Assembly (NCBI GenBank): GCA_963575745.1 | Contig: CAUYUJ010016687.1 | Location: 101,001 to 165,000 of the forward strand | Direction: 5' to 3' | DNA: 64,000 bases | Origin: Prorocentrum cordatum | Taxonomy: Eukaryota > Sar > Dinophyceae > Prorocentrales > Prorocentraceae | Shown here: positions 31,851-44,745 of the stretch, piece by piece | Layout: each line of letters starts with the position of its first letter | Numbering within the stretch: the first letter of the stretch is position 1 | Program-made: the position numbers and the translations under genes | The notes under the pieces: generated by a model | Told to the model about the DNA's origin: nothing | The model's database searches: none | The model's input: only the letters and a program-made list of their open reading frames with translations

Positions 31851-32999
31851 TGGCGCTCCTCGGAATGGTCTCCTCGTGCTCCAGGGCGGCGCGCAGGCGC
31901 CCCGAGCACTGACGCCCTAAACAACATTTGTCATGCGTGCGCTCGGGAGAAGAAAGCCCTGGCTTCATCGACGCTGGGGGGCAATCGGTTCTGTGATTTT
32001 TTTGGTGGTGTGGGGGGGGGAAGGGTGGACTCGGGAAGGGCTTGTTTGTTTTTGAAAGTGCCCAAAGTTGGCGCTGGAACCTCATTGCGTCTTCCCTTCA
32101 GTAGGTTGCCGACTCCTTCGTGGATGACTTGGCCAACGCGTATCTGAAAAGGTACGTCTCCTAGTTTGTCGCCAGGTGCGGTTTTAATTCGGTGTTTTCG
32201 GGGAGGGGCTCGTGGCCCCCCGTAATCGCGAGCGCAGCGGAAGGCAGTTGTACCACCAAATACTGACAGGCTCGCTGCCCACAGGTGACGCTGTGAAGGC
32301 GTGGCGCTATGATTTGGACACCTGATGCCCACTGCGCATGCCCGCCCTGCGGCCACCTCGGGCCGGCAGGGACATTCTGGAGCTGGTGTTTTGGCGCAAG
32401 TGGCGCATCCTGGTCGGTCTGACATTCGCTCGGCCAGGCTGTGGCCAGCCGTGTCAGAGCTCCCCACGCCCCTACCCTAGAAGATTGGTCGCTCAAATTC
32501 ATCGGCCCTCAGGGCCAGTTGGGGCCGCCGAAGCGTTTGTTTCGGGCGGGCCCTGTCACCGCGGTGCCAAGTGGAAATTTCCAGGGCTGGATTCGAAAGT
32601 GATTCCATTGCTGATGAAGAGGATAGATTCTGCGCGAGAGTGCGCGGCCCCCTTTTTCCCAACGGTTTTCTTCAGGCCCGTTCCGATGAAGAGCGATACG
32701 GGCTCTCTTTATCCATGTTGCACATGGATCTTTCCAACTCCACCGACCCCATCGGACTCCATCGGGGTTGACTGTTCCGGTCGGTTTGCGGGGGCTAAGG
32801 ATCATGGGCGTGACGTGTCCCGAAAATATGTTCAGTTTCTCTGGGCGCGAGGTCAATGGGAAACTCGGTGTAGGGGGGTGGTCTAACCTCGAAGGGGTCA
32901 AAACCCAGCGCTCGTTCGAAGATGCCACGGGCCCCACTGATTATGCGAATCTTGCAAGGTCCGCGATGTCCGACCACCTTGCGGATCAAGGGCCTAGCT

Positions 33000-34690
33000 G
33001 CATGTGTTGGGCGTTCAGGGTGCGCGGCCTCCATCTGAAATCCAACGCGGCAGACTTCCCCGAGCAATCCCGCCCCGGGCGCTCGAGACCCTGGGCCCCA
33101 ACCGCCTCGCAACTCGCCGCGGGCGGGCCGCGTTTGTTCAAGGGTGTTTCGGGCAAGACCTCTACCCTCCCTGCTCTTTTGCGGGGGGGTGGGGGCGTGG
33201 AGGCTGCGCTGGGCGAGGGCGCGCGAGACTGACGTGTCTGCTATCGGTTGCGCGCTCTGCCGAGGGTTTGCGTAGGTTGTGTCCGACAAGCTTTCCAAAC
33301 CCTGTGCCGACCCGAGGGGCTTGTTCGAAAGGTTGAACCTCCTTTGGGGGCTCTTACCTGGTTTGAATTACAAGCTGGGGCGCATGCCCCCCCCTATCCT
33401 CGACCCGTCTTTCCTCCTGCCCCCCGTGCCTGCCCCGCTCCGCCCTCGGAGTCTCAGCCGAGTAGCCCCTCGAGCGTAGTGGGCGCCTGCTGCCCGCGGA
33501 GTGGCAGGGCGCCCTGGCCCCCCGCGCAGTCCGCGCAAAGGATGCCCCCATTCCATGGGGGCAACTTACATCGCTTAACCGTTTTAACTGTGAGATCCCC
33601 CCTCGCGCGCGGACCGGCGCGCTTCGAATCGCCGCGCGCGTTGCGTGCGCGCGTTCGATCGTGGGGTCGCGCGGACAAGAAGCCATTTGAGTGGGCCAGC
33701 GCGTGCAGCTTGATGTGGAATGCCAGCGCGCATGCTGCAATTTGTTCAGCGGCCTGCCGGGCCCGTGAAGACTCGGCCAAAATCGCCCGCGAAACCTTGC
33801 CGCGGCCTCCTCGGAATGGGGCATCGGAGAAACTCCCGCGTAGGCAGCCCTCGAGAACTGGCAGCCGGACGACCGCGTGCAAGACCCGTCCGCGCCCGCC
33901 TCGGCGACCCGTTCGGTCGAGCCGTAGGCCGCGGCGCCCCGCGGGCACGCGCGCGCGCGGGCCGGGGCGCCATCGTTCGCGGCATCCGCCCTGCGAGCTG
34001 AGGGGCGCGAAAATTGGCGCGCGCGCACATCTCTGAAGCGTCGCGGAGCGGAGGGGGGGGGGGGGGGGCGCGCGAAGGAGGGGGGGGGGCACGCGACGAG
34101 CGGGGGCGAGAGGCGAGGCCGCAGGGGGGCAGGGGCGACGAGAATCGGGGGCGACTGAGGACGCGCGGGCGAGAAAATCCGAGCGGCTGCCGCTTCTCCG
34201 CCGCGCCTGGCGACCGCGTTGGCGCAACTGCAGGAAGACGTGGAATGGGTGGCCAAGCCTCCTTGGCGATCCGGCGCCACTGCCGCTCGTTGGAAACGGT
34301 ATCTTCCAGTCCTTGCAAACTTCCTGCGGCCCGTGCTGCGCGAGGCGATGCTTTGCCAATCCACTCCGTCCGCGTCCTGCTGCGGGCCCGGACGTGACAA
34401 TCTGCATCTAACAAGGCGAACAAACTGGCCAGGAAGCAGCGACGCGTCGAGCATGGCGGCCCCCTCTGGTCACCCGATCACTATCCCAAGCAAATGCAGC
34501 TGTCTGCGTCGGAGCTAGGCGGAGGCAGCCTATGCGCCAGCCGTTCGCAGAGCGGAAGCGCGCGAAATGCGAAAGACATGCGCGCGTGGGATCTTCGAGA
34601 TGTTACCTGAGGGACATGCGCAGGCGGGACCGACCCCTTCGAGGACTGACAACTCAATTGGGACCTGCCGGCAGGGTATATTTATTGATT
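33000..34690. other. GC-rich stretch with no supported gene
   Basis: Long frames on both strands result from GC content. G runs occur at 34,053-34,066 and 34,080-34,089. A piece on the plus strand (WVAKPPWRSGATAARWKRYL, about 34,250) could be retroelement-derived, but there is no domain to name. Confidence 0.35.
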
Positions 34691-34964
34691 TGTATTTATA
34701 TATGTATATATCGGAGGTGAGGGGGTGAGATCGAAGTGGAACGGAGAGCTCCCCTACCGGGAAATCGATTTCGGTTTCGTGTTCGTGCGTGCCGTGCGGG
34801 CGAGGCGAAGCTGCGTGGGCGGGCGAGAGGAAAGTCTCCTGTGGCTGAGGCGCGGCCGGACCAAATTATTCTCCACCGGGCGGGCGGTGGCGCGCGGTGT
34901 CTCGCCGGTGTCCCGCTCGGGGGCCGGTGGCGCGCGGTGTCCCGCCGGTGTCCCGTCGGTGTCC

Positions 34965-35860
34965 CGATGATGATGATGATGATGCTGATAATGAAGATGA
35001 CGATGTTGATGATGATGATGCTGCTGATGATGATGGTGTCCCGATGATGATGATGATGATGTTGTTGTCGATGTTGATGATGATGATGATGGTGCCCCGA
35101 TGATGATGATGATGATGATGTTAATGATGATGATGCTGCTGATGATGATGGTGCCCCGAAGATGATGGTGTTGATGATCTTGGTGATGTTGATGATGATC
35201 ATCTGATTTGCTGATGATGATGAAGAAGATGAGGATGGTGTTCAGATGATGATGATGAGGATTATGGTGGTGCTGTTGATGATGGTGATGATGATGGTGT
35301 CCCGATGATGATGATGCTGTTCATGATGATGATGATGGTGCCCCGAGCATGGTGATGACGTTGATGATGAGGATGATGATGGGGTGATGATGATGATTTT
35401 GACGATGGTGGCCCAATGGTGGTGATGAAGCTGTTGATGTTGACGATGATGGTGCCCCGATGATGTTGATGATGATGATGGTGATGATGATGGTGTCCCG
35501 ATGATGATGGTGTTCCGTTGATGTCGATGGTGATGGTGTTGATGATGATGATGATGATGGTGGTGATGATGATGGTGTCCCGATGATGATGATGTTGTTG
35601 ACGATGTTGATGATGATGATGATGGTGAGGGTGGTGATGATGATGGTGCCCCGATATGATGATGTTAATTAATGATGGTGATGATGTTGATGATGATGAT
35701 GGTGATGATGATGGTGTCCCGATGCTGATGATGATGTGGTGATGGTGATGTTGATGATGATGGTGATGAGGTGATGGGGATGATGGTGTCCCGATGATGC
35801 TGATGATGATGCTGATGACGTTGATGTTGATGATGATGGTGAACACGTTGATTGTGATAT
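34965..35860 (+). repeat. ATG minisatellite with GTGTCCCGATG spacers
   Basis: Runs of GATGATGATG are broken about every 40-90 bp by GGTGTCCCGATG or GGTGCCCCGATG, giving a higher-order pattern. Hundreds of GAT triplets; not coding. Confidence 0.9.
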
Positions 35861-36090
35861 CGATTGTGATGTCGATAGTGATACCGATAGTTAGACCGAA
35901 TGTGATATCGATTGTGAGATCGATAGTGAGATCGATTGTGAGATCGAAACGCCAGATCGATTGTGAGATCGATCGAATGAAGTAGATCGAGTGAGATCGA
36001 TTGTGAGATCGATCGAGTGAGATCGATCCAGCGAGACCGATAGTGGGATCGATAGCGAGATCGATAATGAGACCGATCGAGTGAGACGTT
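35860..36090 (+). repeat. GATCGA(T)TGTGA repeat
   Basis: Units such as GTGAGATCGATTGTGAGATC with a period near 10-12 bp. Follows the ATG minisatellite directly. Confidence 0.85.
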
Positions 36091-36137
36091 GGTTCCCCCC
36101 CCCGAACCTCCTTATCACCCGAAGGGTGGTCGTATAG

Positions 36138-36180
36138 GTGTATATACATATATATATATATATACATATATACATATATA
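36138..36180 (+). repeat. TA-rich microsatellite
   Basis: TATATACATATATATATATATATACATATATACATATATA-type tract. The region 36,180-36,890 after it has no supported gene. Confidence 0.85.
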
Positions 36181-36893
36181 AACTGCAGGTCAAGCCTGTC
36201 GGCGGGAGGAAGGGCGATTCCAAGGGAGTTAATCCGCGCATGCCTCGATCGCCTAATGGGCCATTCCGGCATGGCAGCTCCTTCGCTGGCCTCGACGATA
36301 CCATTGCGCTGACACGTCCAGATGCAGCGGTGGAGGTCGACGCGTGCCCCGCGCGTCGGGCGCTGTCCATCCGCCTCGACGCCAGCGCTCTGCAACCTAT
36401 CGCTAGTGAATGATGGGGTTCGTGAAGCGCGACGCAATCGCAGACTTCTGCTAAGAATTGAACATCTTATTCCCGCGGACAGAACTGCTCACAATAGCAT
36501 AACCCACGCACATACTCATGTCACGATCGCGCTTGCGTTTTGCAATTTCACTCATCATGTTCGCAGTCATGCGAGGGGCGGGGGGTATTTAGGAGACATC
36601 TCAAAATCCAACGTCACCAATCCACTGGATCACGTTCTTGATTTCCCACCCAGCATTCCTACGACACAACGTCGTTCGCGATGCCAGGCCCCTCGAGGAT
36701 CTCCAGGCCATGCTATTCTGATCTGAAGGGTCTACTGTGTCATGCGTGCGCGAGAGCTCTCGAGCGGTGAAGAGAGCGCGCCCAGGTCCAACCGCCGCTT
36801 GCCCGGCAGCAGCAGCCCGTTGCGAGGCACGGGCGCGCTGACATCTGCCATCGGGTCGCCATGCAGCGCGCGCGTCGCAATCAATGGCGCCCC

Positions 36894-37178
36894 TCAGTGG
36901 GGCGGCGACCGACAGCTGAGTGACGCGGCGCGACTGCGCCCAATATCGCAGTCCAACGCTTCAACAACTGCGCAACCGTAAGCCATGGCAGGCTTCAAGC
37001 CGACAGAGTGCAGGGCGCCCGCGCATTGCCCATCGCGCCTCGACCACCTCCGAAAGCGCCAGGCTCGAGCATGTCGAAACTGGAACAGCCGAAGAAGATG
37101 CCGACATCTACGAGGGAACTTTGCGAGTTGGCCGAACTTGCCCAGGAGCAAACTCACCGCCGGGGTATAGCGACGCAT
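36894..37178 (-). pseudogene. LINE post-RT domain fragment
   Basis: The minus strand encodes FQFRHARAWRFRRWSRRDGQ, CAGALHSVGLKPAMAYGCAV and VEALDCDIGRSRAASLS. The string 'G+.PA+.YG..V' matches the post-RT domain of dinoflagellate LINEs, as at 31,660 but in the other orientation and a different subfamily. No flanking RT motifs were seen. Confidence 0.45.
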
Positions 37179-38520
37179 GAATGACCGAACCCGTTGGGGA
37201 CCCTCTTATTGGAGCTGCTGCGCCAGCTCAGCTGCTTGCGACGCCGAACTAGCAATTGTGGTTGCATTGGGCTCTGATACCTTCGCTCTAAGCTCGTGCG
37301 TCAACGTCCTGTTCAAATCGGTGGCTCTTTCAGGAGCGCCACGATGTGGGGCGCTTCCTTCACTGGCAGCCAGCGTCGTGTCATCATCCACGCGTGACGA
37401 CATCCGAGCAAGCAAGCCCCCCCAACCCGCGACGAACGCGCCAACGGCCCCGATGGCATACATTTTGACAACGCATATTTCAACGTCTCCTGTTGACGAC
37501 CCGTTCGAAGCGAAAGCCCGGGGCGAGCGCGGCCAACCTTGGAGCGCGTCAAAGATTGAACGCGACCGCCCCTGGGGCGCTCAACTGGCAATCCCTCGTC
37601 TACCAAGCCGCCGGAACAAACGGCTCGCGCGTGTGCTTGCCGCCCCCCGTGAACCCCGGGGCAACCTGATCCTGGGGCTCAGCAGCCGCTGAGGCCACCG
37701 TCCTTGCCCGCCCGCGTGATTCAGGACTCTCGCTGGCCCTGGGCGCCCGGAGCGCGCGATCCGTGGCCGCGGAAGAATGATCGAGCTGCGGGCGTCGAGG
37801 CCGCTCCCGTGCGCGCGAAGCAGGCGAGTCACGCGGTGGAAGTACCATGCGCGTGGCGCGCGGTGGGGATCAGTCGAGCTTCTCCGCCGCCTCGCGCAAG
37901 ACGCAGAGGACGGGCGCGCCGGCGTCGCCCAGCCAGCCGACGCGTCTCGGATGGAAACCGCCCGGCGTAGACGCCGTGAAACTCGCAAACAAACTCACGG
38001 GAACACTTCGAAGATCATCAGGCGTGTCGCGAGGGAAGCTGTCGCGATCGGGCACCTCGGCGCCTGGCAGGGCCCCCGGCGCACGACGCCGAGTCTGAAG
38101 AGCCCCCGCCTCAGCGCGCGGCGCGTCGCCGGGCCGCTGGACAACGTGCCTGGCACCTCCTCGGACGCCGTGGGGCACCGCCGCCGCTGTCTCGTTCGTC
38201 AACTCAGCTGGGCCCGCGGCGGCCATCTCTCGCCGCTCATTCCATGGCGCGGCCCTCAGCCCGGTCAGCTGGGCGTCGCCCGCGTCGCCCCCATCTTGGG
38301 GCCCTGCCCGCGCCGCGAGCCCGATCCCGCTGGAGCGAGCCCGAGCCCGCCGTCGCGTCGTCGCTGTCGGGGGAGATGGCCTCGCTCGCCACCGAAGGGA
38401 GCTCGCGGATCAGCCGGGCGCCTTGGTCTTGCTTTCGGGTCGCCGCCTTCCGCGACGCTGCGCCCGCCGCGCGGCGACCGAAAACCCGGGGCGCCCCCCT
38501 GCGTCGGGCCCCTCCTGATC

Positions 38521-39582
38521 TCATCCAACCTCGCATGGCGACGGCGAGCTCAGAGGTGTCGCCTCGCCGCCCAGCTCCCCCCCGTTGGAAATTGGTCTTG
38601 GAGTGAGCCCGTCTGCGCTGCGAGTGAGTATGGGCGTGGATGGTCGCCGTAGCTGTCGCGAGCGCGAGTCATCATAGCGCGCGTCGCGCGCTTCGCCCAG
38701 GTGCGCATCCAACAAACATGGTTGCCTGAAACTCAGGGCAGCCGGGTTGCCCCCGAGATCCGCCTCGCCATCGTTCGCCGCCCCTCGAACTCGCGCCGCG
38801 CGTCGCGCGCCCGCTGCTGACCCCGAAGCTGCCCGCCGTCGCGAAATGCATGGGCGGCGCGTCGTTGCGGGGGGGATTGGCCAAGGCCGCCCGGCAATTC
38901 CAACTGAGCTAATTTGAAGAACGCAGGCCGCGTGCTGTTGAATTGCCCCCAAGCTGCCGACGCCGTCTCCTGACTCGCTGCGTGGCCAGATGGACGAGCG
39001 CCTGGGCAACGTCGGAAATCGCGGGCGCGGTCTCGGACCCGCCAGCGGCTGCGCAGGCGGTCGTTCAGTGGCGCAATAGACCAGCTGCGTGAGACGAACA
39101 GCTCCTGCGCGCAGGTGCAGCGGGGCGGGTTTGCGGGGGGCTCCGCGCCGCTCAGCCGCCGCGCGAACACTTCCCACCTGGCGAGCCGCGTCATGAAGGC
39201 ACAAGATAAGCCGCGCATTGAAGAACTGCTGGCGGCCAGGGGCGGGAGACGCAAGTGGGCCATTGTGATCGAGCCTGCTTCGCGTGTGAAGCCGCTTTTC
39301 TGAGTGACACTTGACTCCGCACTCCCATCTGCGCCTGCATCGATGGTGCCAGAGGTATTCGAAAACGCGCGCCCGTGGACTGAAACATGCGCATGTGGGG
39401 TGGCCTGATCCAGGCCGACACTTACTTGCATGCGTAAATGCAGAGAGAACAGCGAGCGGAGGCCACTCGGGGCATCCTCGAGGCCAACCTGACAAACGCT
39501 GCGACCCCAGCATAATGAGCACCATGTTCGCGAACGTCAGATGAAGAGCAAATAGCTCTGACAGCAATCGTGCGTGCTGCAC
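38521..39582 (-). pseudogene. Possible retroelement gag-like remnant
   Basis: A long open minus-strand frame and its neighbours include FQATMFVGCAPGRSARRALY-like and RSADGLTPRPISNGGELGGE, resembling the end of dinoflagellate retroelement Gag proteins (a 'PMDIG.L' tail). The call is weak: high GC keeps several frames open. The stretch 37,180-38,520 between this and the LINE fragment has no recognisable domain. Confidence 0.3.
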
Positions 39583-39686
39583 GCTGGGGGTCTAGAGCTG
39601 CTTCGGCACCAGATCCAATCCCATGGGCACGAAGAGCCATGGACTTACTCATGTACGGCTTGTCCAAAACGTGGTTCTACACTTGC

Positions 39687-39783
39687 CGTTGGGAGGCTCG
39701 ATGAACGGAAACATGTTTCCGACGTGCTTTGAGACGGGGAGACCGCGCACGAGGACCTCGCGGCCCAGGCTGTTGAACTGGTC
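39687..39783 (-). CDS. Exon of a small unknown gene
   Basis: After a CTGCAG acceptor it encodes DQFNSLGREVLVRGLPVSKH then VGNMFPFIEPPNG and ends AACG|GCAAGT, a consensus GC donor. Codons are GC-ending. Upstream pieces on the same strand, read in changing frames, are EDLVYQSVLVQWMGVLPKTW (about 39,930) and KEVALPRETNAINEERRRTI (about 40,020), probably further exons. The family is not recognised. Confidence 0.5.
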
Positions 39784-39899
39784 CTGCAGCTGCGGATGGC
39801 GGAGCAAAAGCAGGTGTACTCAGCAGGGGTACCGAGCGCGCTAAACGACCATATGTTATAGGTGCGTCTCAAATGTGTTTTTTTCCGTTCGCCGCACGA

Positions 39900-40252
39900 C
39901 ATAGTTTGTCCACGTCTTCGGGAGTACGCCCATCCATTGGACCAGTACCGACTGGTACACCAAGTCCTCCTGCCCATTACTGGGATGGTACGGCGGCGCT
40001 CTTCATTGATGGCGTTGGTCTCGCGTGGCAGAGCCACCTCCTTTCCTTGCAACTCGAGCACGGCTTTTGCGCCTCAGCAGTGGCCTCTTTTTGAGCTTCC
40101 ACTGCGCCCAGAACTTTACCATGCTTCTTCTGTGTAGTATGGAGGCGAAACGCATCATTCGTGTGCAGCTGGGGTTCCCACGATTTGCCTGTGCACGCGC
40201 TGAGGACCAGCACCGCCACAAAAACACCAGATGCAGCATGCCCAGTTCTCAA
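39900..40252 (-). CDS. Upstream exons of the same unknown gene, hydrophobic N-terminus
   Basis: A minus-strand frame reads TGHAASGVFVAVLVLSACTG then KSWEPQLHTNDAFRLHTTQK and HGKVLGAVEAQKEATAEAQK. The first part could be a signal peptide. No ATG precedes it in frame, and another frame starting MLHLVFLWRCWSS overlaps it, so the start is unsettled. A possible secreted or membrane protein. Confidence 0.35.
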
Positions 40253-40437
40253 TGCGTGAGCATTCGGAGCACTACCATTACGCGAGGGCCTCTAAGTACT
40301 GAACCATCGTCTGACATCGCTGGGTGTCTGCGGCGACGTGTCGGGAAAAAACGACACTGATCGCACCACTGCTGCCACTTCGGAATGCGCCTGTGCAGAA
40401 GCCGAGCTGATATACTTAATCAGCTCGAGCCGACATT

Positions 40438-40560
40438 CTGCGAGGAGGGGGGGAGGAAGGAGGAGGAAGAGGAAGAGGAAAAGGGGGAGGAGGAGGAGGA
40501 AGAGGGGGAGGAGGTGCAGGAGTAGGAGGGGTCTAGCGTCGGATTCGGAAGGGGAGGAGA
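40438..40560 (+). repeat. AGG/GGA microsatellite
   Basis: Purine-rich GGAGGA triplets. Purine-rich sequence continues with breaks to about 40,700. Confidence 0.8.
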
Positions 40561-40799
40561 ACGAAGACGAGGATGAGGAAAAGGAGGTGGACCGAGAATG
40601 GATGAAACGATCTGGGGGAGGAGAATGGAATGGGTGGAGGGACAAAAAGAACAACGGGTGGAACAGAAAACAAGAGGACACGGATGATGAAATGGAGGAT
40701 AGCGGATTGGGAAAACGACGGCGGCGGAACGACGGCCCTTCTTCTTCCTCCTGCTTTCGCATCGTCGCTCTCCTCCGTCGCCTTGGCGGGCCATCGATT

Positions 40800-40945
40800 G
40801 AGGACGGCGACCACGGCAGCGGGCGGCGACAACGACGATGGCCACGACGACACCGAACGACGACGACGACACCGAACGAGGACGACGACGACATCGACAC
40901 CAAACGACGACGACGAAAACAACAACGACAACGATAATGAAAACG
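40800..40945 (+). repeat. ACG/GACGAC microsatellite
   Basis: GACGACGACACCGAACGACG-type repeats; a similar tract lies at 41,905-42,000. Confidence 0.8.
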
Positions 40946-40974
40946 CTCGTTTTAAGACTGTCCGCTCAATTTAA

Positions 40975-41830
40975 GACTGTCCGGACGAGAGCGCCGTTCC
41001 TAAATTTGCGGGACTCTCTAGCAAGGGCCTCTCGGAGTAAAGCGTGAGGAAGCATTGAGGGGGAGCCCTTCTCATCGTGGCTGGGCCTCCACCGCCTTGA
41101 CTGAATTACGAGAAGGTCTTGAACGAGAGCACCGTGCGTGTTTGGCCAGGGCCTCGTGGAATATATGTTGGGAAACATCGAACGGGAACCCTTGACGCCG
41201 TGTCTAGGCCTTTACCAACTTGCCTGAATTACGAAACAATCTCGAGCAATACCGCCGTTCTTGACTTCGGGGGCCCCTCCTCTGGTCAGGGCCTCTGGGA
41301 ATACATCTAGAGGAGGTATCGAACGAAAACCCTCGTCGTCGCAGTTGGGCCTCCACCAACTTGACAGAATCACGGGGAAGCCTCAAACGAGAGCACCGTT
41401 CCTGAGTTCGGGGGCCTTCCTGGCAAGGGGCTCTCGGAATACATCGTAAGGAAGTATCGAATGAGAGCCCTTGTCGTCGCAGTTGGGCCTCCACCAACTC
41501 GACAGAATCACAAGTAGTCTCGAGCGAACGCGTCGTTCCGAAGTTTGGGGACCTTCCCGGCTAGGGGCCCTCGGAGTAATTCGTGAGGACGTATCGAGCA
41601 GGAGCCCTTGTCGTCGTGGCTGGGCCTCCACCAACTTGATTGGATCCCGGGGGAGTCTCGAGTGAGCGCGCCGCTCCTGAATTCGGGGGCCTCTCTGGCC
41701 AGGGCGTCTCCGGGTAACTTGTGAGGAAGTATCAAGCGTGAGCCGTTGCCGTCGCAGCCGGGCATCCAAGGGCACACACCTACAATCAAGCTCGCAATCG
41801 AGCGGGAACCTCGTGATCAGAGGAATCGCA
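40975..41830 (+). repeat. 138-bp tandem array, about six units
   Basis: Units carry CGTTCCTGAGTTCGGGGGCC, then CTCGGAATACATCGTAAGGA, GTCGTCGCAGTTGGGCCTCC and ACCAACTTGACAGAATCACG. Equivalent points lie at about 40,995, 41,134, 41,257, 41,398, 41,534 and 41,673, spacing 136-141 bp with one 123-bp unit. The period is 46 codons, but indels break the frame on both strands. No gene call. Confidence 0.9.
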
Positions 41831-42849
41831 GCTGGCGTCGGGGCGAGAGCGCGCGGAACCGTTTCTGGAGATCAGCGGCAAGTTTCCCCTAGGAGTGAAT
41901 ACTCAACGACGACGACGGCGACGACGACGACACCAAACGACGACGACGATGACGACGCCGACGAACGGCGACGACGGCACCGACGGCCGAGCGACGCAGA
42001 CGACGGCTCCTGGCCCCACGGGCGCGCCTCCTGGCTGGTCAGCCAGGCCGGGGCATCTTCAGGCTCGGCCTGCGCCTTGAGGCCCTGGGCGCTCAGAGGG
42101 AGGAGCTCCTCCTCCGCACGCCGCCATCCCTCTGCCTCCTCCCCGTCCTCGTCGTTGCCCTCTGCCTGCTCCTCCATCCTCCCCCCCCCCCCCTCCGCCC
42201 TCCCCTCCTCGTGAAAAGGCGCCGCAGGCGCGTCGCCCCACGGCCTGGCCAGCTCGCATCTTACTTCTGACAGCTTCGTGGGTTTCCCTGGAAAGCCCTC
42301 GCCCCCGGTACAGACCCTGCGGTTTTCCCTATAAGAGCTGTCTAGAGTTGACCACGTCTTCACGACACTGCCATGGTTCGCTGCCGCCCCACACCCCGCA
42401 TACCCGAGGGTGGAGGGGGAGGGAGGAGGAGCAACGAGCAGGAAGACCGGGAGGAGGGAGGGATCGGCGAGGAAGAGGGAGGCAGGGAGACAAGAGGAAG
42501 GCAGGAATAGGAGGAGGACCCGACTTCTCCTTCTCGACGCTGCTCCCTCCCCGCCTTCGCCGCACTTTGGCCCCAGGTGCTTTCGCCCAACTCGTCTGGG
42601 TGCAAAATGGGTACCTCCGTTTCCCTGTAAATTCCGCCCCCCCCCGCCCCCCCCATCCCGTCGCCTTCCCCCTCTTCTTGTCTTGCCGTCGCCATGGGGC
42701 CCTCATCTGAGGGCCACATCGACACATCCAAAAATCATTGTCAGTCCAAACCACAAATAGCCTGACAAGGAGATCCGCCATCCAACATTCCAAGAACCTC
42801 TTACCCTCCCTCCTTGAGAAAAAGTTCCGGCACAAACACACACACACAC

Positions 42850-42950
42850 ACACGTTCGGAGGCCGTCGCGGATTTCTTCGATCGGCGCTGCAGGCGCCGC
42901 CCAAGGGCGTCCAGCGCCGATCCAAGAAACCCGCGCGCACCCCCGAGAAA
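42850..42950. repeat. Fold-back family D, short hairpin copy
   Basis: GCGGATTTCTTCGATCGGCG and its inverted partner GCGCCGATCCAAGAAACCCG around GCAGGCGCCGCCCAAGGGCGTCC. The core matches the arms at 25,285 and 11,037. A CA run precedes it. The stretches 42,000-42,850 and 42,950-43,860 show only pyrimidine-rich and C-rich sequence. Confidence 0.65.
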
Positions 42951-43879
42951 ATTGACTTCCATGCCGATGTGCCTTCCTCGACCCTCCCCCTGGGGATGAG
43001 AGACAGGGCCGAATTTCATCCTCGAAGCACCCCCATTCAGGCAGATTTGTCCTGCCGGCTTATCTTCCTCGACCCTTCCTCCCCCCCTCCCCCCTCGACC
43101 CCCCTCCCTTGCCTTCTCTTCCTCGACCCCCCTCCCTTGCGCACTCCTCTTCGACCACTTTCGGGAAGACGTGAGACTCGAGTTGGGGGTGCCCGAGCTT
43201 GCTCGATGGGGACGTCAGAAACATGACGGGACCTAGTCTGATATCTTACGCGACTTCCTGCTGCAAGCATCAGAGCTAAACTGGACCGTCAAGACTCACT
43301 CCAGGGCTGCAAACAGGCGGCCGCTGACCGAACTTCTGGAAAACCCAAGTCATACGTTTCCCCGACGCTTCCCTTGCCCCTCCCCATCTTCCACCCTCCC
43401 CTTCGACCCCCTTCACTCACCTCTTTTTCGCCCCTCTCCCCCTTCGACCCACTTCCGTTGCCCCCTTCTCCTCGACCACTTCCCTTCCGCCCCCCCCCTC
43501 CTCACCCCCCCCCTCGACGAGGAGAGCATAGTAGATCACAGGCTGATCTCGCTTCCTCAACTCCCCTGTCCCTCCTCCCTCCGCATCTCCTCTCTGTTCC
43601 TCTCTCATCCCTCCTCCCCTCCTCCTGTTTCCTCCGTGGGGGATGGGCGAACGGAGAGAGGAGGTGGAGCGCCCCTGCCCATCCCTCTCTCGAGGAGGAA
43701 CGCCTGGGCGCCCCACGGCAGGAGCGCGGCCACCGCCGCGGAGCGCATCGCCGGCATCGGCGTCGCGTCGCGTGCAGAAAGGGTGGGGCGGTGTGGATAT
43801 GGTTCGGGGCCTGCGGCTGCGGGCTTGGCGGCGGGTGCGCGCGGGGTGGGGGAGTGGGGGCGGATGAGGAGAATCAGGC

Positions 43880-44461
43880 TTCACCTGCTCCTCCTCCCCC
43901 TCCTCCTCCTCCTCCTCCTCCTCCTCCTCCTCCTCCTTCTCTTTCCTCCCTCCTCTCTCCTCCCTCCTCCCTCTTCCCTCCTGCATCCTCATCCTCATCA
44001 TCAGCATCATGATGACGCCACCATCACCATCACCATCACCATCACCATCACCATCACCATCCATCACCATCACCACAACCATCACCATCATCATGACCAT
44101 CATCGCAACCACCACCGGCACCACCACCACCACCACAATCACCCAAACCATCACCACTACCATCACCATCATCACAACCATCATCACAACCACCACCATC
44201 ACCATCACTACCACCACCATCACTATCACGATCACCATTCATCATCACCACCATCATCATCATCACCTCCATGTCGCCATCTCAGCATCACCATCATCCT
44301 GACCACCATCATCATCACCATCATCACCATCACCAGCACCATGACCACCACCATCACCATCACCATCAACATCAACAGCATCAGCATCACCATCATCATC
44401 ATCATCAACATCATCATCATAGTCAGTATCATCATTATGCTCGCCATCATCATCATCATCG

Positions 44462-44495
<34 letters not shown>

Positions 44496-44653
44496 AGCCA
44501 GCAGCAGCAACATCAGCATCAGCAGCATCACCATCTCGCCACTAGCAGAAACATCATCATTCTCAACATCGTCACCACCACCAGCATCATCAACATCATC
44601 AACATCATCATCAACATCATCATACTCAGCAACATCATCATCATCGTCGTCAC

Positions 44654-44745
<92 letters not shown>

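Larger units (their letters stand above)
25737..32900 (+). mobile_element. LINE-like retrotransposon remnant with spliced-leader relic
   Basis: Plus-strand pieces in LINE order: a cysteine-rich N-terminal ORF (25,916-26,530), a degraded middle (26,530-27,143 and 28,502-30,700), and a post-RT domain (about 31,290-31,850) typical of dinoflagellate LINE polyproteins. Reverse transcriptase motifs such as YxDD could not be found, so that part is lost or too decayed. The element is split by a retrogene at 27,144-28,489. The 3' end is not defined; sequence to about 32,900 still has protein-like fragments. Confidence 0.55.

Noticed and set aside
33248-34454. Overlapping frames of 220-370 codons on both strands
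   Set aside because: Composition is Arg/Ala/Pro-rich in all frames, as expected for very GC-rich non-coding DNA; no motif could be named.
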